64,000 nucleotides of DNA, taken from Bacteroidia bacterium. Lineage in GTDB: Bacteria; Bacteroidota; Bacteroidia; Flavobacteriales_D; Cryomorphaceae. A model generated the notes under the pieces. The model saw nothing but the letters and a program-made list of their open reading frames with translations, had not been told where the DNA came from and searched no databases. The stretch is from the NCBI GenBank assembly GCA_030427905.1, contig JAUICL010000009.1:1-64000 (forward strand), read 5' to 3'. Both the position numbers and the translations under genes were made by a program. Shown here one piece after another: positions 60,929 through 64,000 of the stretch (positions within the stretch are counted from its first letter, which is position 1; the number at the start of each line of letters is the position of its first letter).

Positions 60929-60979
60929 ATAGGTGGTTTCTGTTAGTAAAAACCGAACAGGCTTTATACCTTAATCATT

Positions 60980-60987
60980 TATATTTG
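60980..60987 (+). promoter_or_regulatory. -7 box of dnaN
   Basis: TATATTTG matches TAnnTTTG exactly, 38 bases before the dnaN start. Confidence 0.5.
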
Positions 60988-61025
60988 TCGCACATCTATT
61001 CAAATAGAACTACCGTAAGATCATT

Positions 61026-62147
61026 ATGAAATTTATCGTTACGAGCACCGATCTTTTGAAGCACTTGCAAACTGTAAGTGGCGTTTTGGCAAGCAATAAT
61101 ACATTGCCAATTCTCGACAATTTCTTGTTTGAACTAAACAAGGACTCTCTAAAGATATCGGCGAGTGATTTGGAAACTACCATGATCACCAATGTCAGTG
61201 TGAAAGCAGAAGAGCAAGGTGCTATAGCCGTTCCGGCAAAGCTCCTTTTGGATTACTTGAAAACCTTACCCGAGCAGCCGCTTACTTTCACGATTGACGA
61301 AAAAACCTTAGGTGTAGAAATTTCGAGTTCATACGGAAAGAGCAAGCTCGCAGGTTTTTCGGCTGATGAATTCCCGAAGAACCCAGAGATGGAAGACGCT
61401 TCTCAAGTAACCGTTTCTGCCGATATTCTTTCTGAAGCTATTCAGAAGACCATTTTCGCCACTGGAAATGATGATTTAAGACCTGTTATGTCTGGTATCT
61501 TCTGTGAGTTTTCGAGTGATGGATTGCGCTTTGTAGCGACAGATGCGCACAAGCTGGTACGCTATACGCGCAAGGACGCGAAAGCAGACAGTACAGCATC
61601 TTTCATCGTTCCAAAAAAGCCACTAAACCTGTTGAAAGGGGTGCTCGGAAGTACCACTTCTGATATCGAAATGGAGTTTAATGGTACAAACGTCAAGCTT
61701 TCTTTCGATGAGCACGTGCTTATCGCTCGTTTGATCGATGGAAAATACCCGAACTACGAAGCAGTAATTCCGAAGGACAACCCAAACAGAATGCTCGTTA
61801 ACCGAACATCTCTTCTAGGTTCGATACGACGTGTATCTATATTCTCAAACAAGACTACGCACCAGGTCAGATTGAAAATTAGCGGTAGCGAGCTTTCAAT
61901 CTCTGCTGAAGATTTGGATTATTCAAATGAAGCCAACGAGCGCCTTTCGTGCAGCTACGATGGTGAGGATATTGAAATTGGATTCAACTCTCGTTTCTTG
62001 ATCGATATGCTAAACAATCTTGATCAGGATGATGTGGAACTTCACTTGAGCGCTCCAAACAGAGCTGGAATCTTAGTTCCGGCAGGTGATACAGACGAAG
62101 GAGTTGATATCCTGATGCTCGTGATGCCAGTTATGCTCAACGGCTAA
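61026..62147 (+). CDS. dnaN: DNA polymerase III sliding clamp, beta subunit
   Basis: A 373-residue clamp protein of usual length. It opens with MKFIVTSTDLLKHLQTVSGV and contains LPILDNFLFEL, GKSKLAGFSADEFPKNPE, RPVMSGIFCEFSSDGLRFVA and the C-terminal VMPVML. It forms the ring that tethers DNA polymerase to DNA. The gldFG/DUF4340 genes lie upstream rather than dnaA. Its terminator lies inside the convergent csaA-like gene. Confidence 0.98.
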   Translation: MKFIVTSTDLLKHLQTVSGVLASNNTLPILDNFLFELNKDSLKISASDLETTMITNVSVKAEEQGAIAVPAKLLLDYLKTLPEQPLTFTIDEKTLGVEISSSYGKSKLAGFSADEFPKNPEMEDASQVTVSADILSEAIQKTIFATGNDDLRPVMSGIFCEFSSDGLRFVATDAHKLVRYTRKDAKADSTASFIVPKKPLNLLKGVLGSTTSDIEMEFNGTNVKLSFDEHVLIARLIDGKYPNYEAVIPKDNPNRMLVNRTSLLGSIRRVSIFSNKTTHQVRLKISGSELSISAEDLDYSNEANERLSCSYDGEDIEIGFNSRFLIDMLNNLDQDDVELHLSAPNRAGILVPAGDTDEGVDILMLVMPVMLNG

Positions 62148-62148
62148 T

Positions 62149-62490
62149 TCAACCGACTTGCAGCCCATTTGGGCACCCTATAGAAGGAGTCAGTACACTG
62201 ACTCCTTTTTTTGTATACACGCCCATCACTAGGCATTGGCTTTTGATGTTGGCGATCTGCTTTGGTTCAAAATTTACCACAGCAATAACTTGCATTCCCT
62301 TCAGGTCTTCGAGCTCGTACAAATCAGTGATTTGGGCGCTCGATTTGAGTACCCCTAATTCTCCGAAGTCAACACTTAAAATATAAGACGGGTTTCGCGC
62401 CTTTGGGAAAGGTTGGCAGTCTATGATGGTTCCTGTGCGGATGTCGATTTTTTCGAAATCGGCCCAGGAAATGGTGGGCTTGATGTTCAT
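62149..62490 (-). CDS. csaA: CsaA/tRNA-binding-domain protein
   Basis: A 113-residue homodimeric OB-fold protein. Family motifs FEKIDIRTGTIIDCQPFPKA and IANIKSQCLVMGVY, with PSIGCPNGLQVG at the C-terminus, match CsaA-like (tRNA-binding domain) proteins. CsaA has been described as a chaperone-like factor; tRNA binding comes from homology. It ends one base from the dnaN stop, with the dnaN terminator inside its coding sequence. Confidence 0.92.
   Translation of the reverse strand: MNIKPTISWADFEKIDIRTGTIIDCQPFPKARNPSYILSVDFGELGVLKSSAQITDLYELEDLKGMQVIAVVNFEPKQIANIKSQCLVMGVYTKKGVSVLTPSIGCPNGLQVG
62184..62212 (+). terminator. dnaN terminator inside the csaA-like gene
   Basis: AAGGAGTCAGT / ACTGACTCCTT followed by T7, starting 36 bases past the dnaN stop. 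The same bases encode part of the CsaA-like C-terminus (KKGVSVLTPS) on the other strand. Confidence 0.88.
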
Positions 62491-62546
62491 GGCCGTGAAG
62501 ATAAAAAGCCAGATTTTGAATCGAGCTTTATTGAGATGGTTTCTGC

Positions 62547-62771
62547 CTACTTCTTAACTTCCTTTTTCTTACCACCTCTGATGGTGAGAAAATCGGTAAG
62601 GTCAATGCCAAAGTGCTTTAATGATGCAATGAGTAGCAGCGATGCAGCGAGTTCATCAATGTTTCCGATGATGGGTAAGTTGTCTGGAAGTTCAACCACA
62701 CCAAAGGTGAAATTGAGTAGGTAAATACTTGAAATAATGATTCCGATTATGGCAACAACTCGCTTCTTCAT
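62547..62771 (-). CDS. DUF1232-like small membrane protein
   Basis: A 74-residue protein with two hydrophobic segments (VVAIIGIIISSIYLLNF and LAASLLLIASL) around a VELPDNLPIIGNIDEL motif that resembles DUF1232 (YkvA) core PDxIPxIGxLDDL. The C-terminus is lysine-rich. Function unknown. Confidence 0.75.
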   Translation of the reverse strand: MKKRVVAIIGIIISSIYLLNFTFGVVELPDNLPIIGNIDELAASLLLIASLKHFGIDLTDFLTIRGGKKKEVKK

Positions 62772-62816
62772 ATTGAAATTGAAGAACGCAATAATTCTCG
62801 AATTCTTGTACGTCGA

Positions 62817-63938
62817 TTAGTTGGGAATTTCAATAGCTACTTGAACGTTTCCTGCCACCGGTACTTCCTGACCAGTTTCGGAAACCGCCTTCGTCGAAAA
62901 CTGAAACTCGGCTTTGAGGTAGTTTTTATCCGGGTTGTTTGGTTCTGAATAAGGTTCGAGTGCATGCAAAAAGATGAAGTCATCTTCGTCATATTCACTA
63001 TGTGTTGTATAAATCGTCCCATCGTCAGAAATGAAAATAAACCCGACCAGAGCAATTGGTTCTACTGTTTGGGTTGAATCCAGCGTAATCTGATCTATTT
63101 GAATGTTGGTCTGACACGTGACTGGGTTGTCAGGAAGGGCATAGCACGTGGTGAATGAGCAGTTTCCATCGCTCATGGTTACGCACAGTTCGGGGTAGGT
63201 GAATTGCTGCGTATTGAGTTGAAATTCAGGCCCGATTGCATTCTGAAACACCGTGTCTTCTGCAAACCATTGGTACGAAATAGCCCCTAAATCAAAGCTT
63301 TCTGAAGGAATGGCAGTGTACAGGAAGGGACTGAAAATACTATGTTCTATGTGACCAAAGCAGGGAACCTGCCCTTCATCAATGCTCAAGTCGATGACCG
63401 ATGGAGAATCACAGCCTTGCAATGGAACATGGCTTAGCTCGTAATTTCCAGGATCTTCCACAGTGAAAACGATACTATCAGAAGGATCTGCGCTAATCAA
63501 GATACCATCGAGGTACCAAAACCCACCTACATTGCCTGTATTGGAAAACGCGCTGGCCGACACAGTTGTGGTGTATTGATTTACAACCGCATCTGCGAAT
63601 CCGTAGTCCCAATTCTCCAATTCAGACTGAAGGTTGAGCGTTTGTAGTGAGTCGAATGGAATAGGGGAGCGGAGGGACATTTCAAATCCCGGACCACAGT
63701 TTTCACAATCTTTCTGAAGGAGTTTGTTTATGAAATAGGCTGTATCGTTTTCGATGGATAAGGACGGGTTGAGTGCTAAGTTGGCTTCTCCTGCCACTAA
63801 ATTGTATCCTTGGCCATCAAGCTCATATGAAGAGATAAAGACAGGTGTACCTATGGTAGATTCTGGCAAATCTTCTTTTTGGCAGCTCGTCAGAATCAGA
63901 AGTGCAATAATGGCTATATATGACAAACGGTAAGTCAT
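62817..63938 (-). CDS. Lipoprotein with PKD-like beta domains
   Basis: A 373-residue lipoprotein (lipobox ILTSC, cysteine 19). The body is beta-rich with PKD/Ig-like features (YQWFAEDTVFQNAIGPEFQL; VEDPGNYELSHVPLQGC). It contains several paired cysteines (DCENCGPG; NCSFTTCYAL) that may form disulfides. Function unknown. Its start overlaps the stop of the upstream truncated gene in an ATGA arrangement, so the two are co-translated. Confidence 0.78.
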   Translation of the reverse strand: MTYRLSYIAIIALLILTSCQKEDLPESTIGTPVFISSYELDGQGYNLVAGEANLALNPSLSIENDTAYFINKLLQKDCENCGPGFEMSLRSPIPFDSLQTLNLQSELENWDYGFADAVVNQYTTTVSASAFSNTGNVGGFWYLDGILISADPSDSIVFTVEDPGNYELSHVPLQGCDSPSVIDLSIDEGQVPCFGHIEHSIFSPFLYTAIPSESFDLGAISYQWFAEDTVFQNAIGPEFQLNTQQFTYPELCVTMSDGNCSFTTCYALPDNPVTCQTNIQIDQITLDSTQTVEPIALVGFIFISDDGTIYTTHSEYDEDDFIFLHALEPYSEPNNPDKNYLKAEFQFSTKAVSETGQEVPVAGNVQVAIEIPN

Positions 63939-64000
63939 TTCTTCAGCAGATAAGTTAATCTAAAATATCCTCCAAAAGGATTGGATTCTACTTCTGACCA
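63935..64000 (-). CDS. Partial outer-membrane beta-barrel protein (C-terminus)
   Basis: The last 21 codons of a gene entering from the right edge, ending NPFGGYFRLTYLLKK. The alternating hydrophobic and polar pattern resembles the last strand of an outer-membrane barrel, possibly TonB-dependent-receptor-like. The stop overlaps the start of the lipoprotein gene (ATGA). The identity cannot be settled from this fragment. Confidence 0.55.
   Translation of the reverse strand, partial: WSEVESNPFGGYFRLTYLLKK

Overview
This window comes from a member of the Bacteroidota, most likely a Flavobacteriales-type marine or freshwater bacterium. The evidence is a perfect-consensus Bacteroidota -7 box (TAnnTTTG) at several promoters, type IX secretion (T9SS) sorting domains on four proteins, gliding genes gldF and gldG beside dnaN, a GldI-like FKBP next to nrnA, several small outer-membrane beta-barrels, and families such as DUF3810 and DUF4340 that are characteristic of the phylum. 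The species cannot be named from sequence alone. No rRNA, tRNA, CRISPR array, prophage or insertion sequence was found; this looks like ordinary chromosome.

Layout. 0.1-5.3 kb: a universal stress protein, three outer-membrane barrels and formate-THF ligase. 5.9-12.1 kb: aquaporin Z, an nrnA/GldI-like/FKBP operon, an RsmI-like methylase overlapping a low-molecular-weight phosphatase, an NAPE-PLD-like hydrolase and a DinB-fold protein. 12.3-23.8 kb: a stress and envelope block (barrel, DUF1328, two MscS channels, a receiver / NtrC-type activator / histidine kinase operon, a coiled-coil lipoprotein, a YtxH / holin-like / small-protein / AI-2E-type operon, a DJ-1/PfpI protein, CsbD). Two sigma-54-like promoters lie in front of the YtxH operon and csbD, which fits control by the local NtrC-type activator. 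23.8-32.6 kb: a small exported protein, a membrane adenylate cyclase, a membrane AraC regulator, two T9SS cargo proteins and a divergent OmpR-type two-component system. 32.6-33.2 kb: a long AT-rich gap with an orphan strong terminator that may end a small RNA.

33.2-41.8 kb: an exported rhodanese with two selenodomain-associated transferases, type II NADH dehydrogenase, a large Asp-box T9SS lipoprotein, and the most unusual locus: an ECF sigma factor overlapping a one-pass membrane protein that looks like an anti-sigma factor but ends in a PKD domain and a gliding/T9SS C-terminal domain. 40.7-52.8 kb: a peptidase-rich stretch (DUF3810 protease-like, S9 prolyl oligopeptidase, HExxHxxGxxH metalloprotease, DPP III) with miaA. 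52.9-64 kb: a third MscS channel, fabH, uvrB, gldF-gldG-DUF4340, dnaN, a CsaA-like protein and a lipoprotein coupled to a truncated barrel gene at the right edge.

Many genes are packed with start/stop overlaps, and three convergent pairs share overlapping stop codons. Starts were chosen mostly at the first ATG giving a complete family N-terminus or signal peptide; TTG/GTG starts are noted where used. Promoters, terminators and the RNA are predictions from sequence patterns only.
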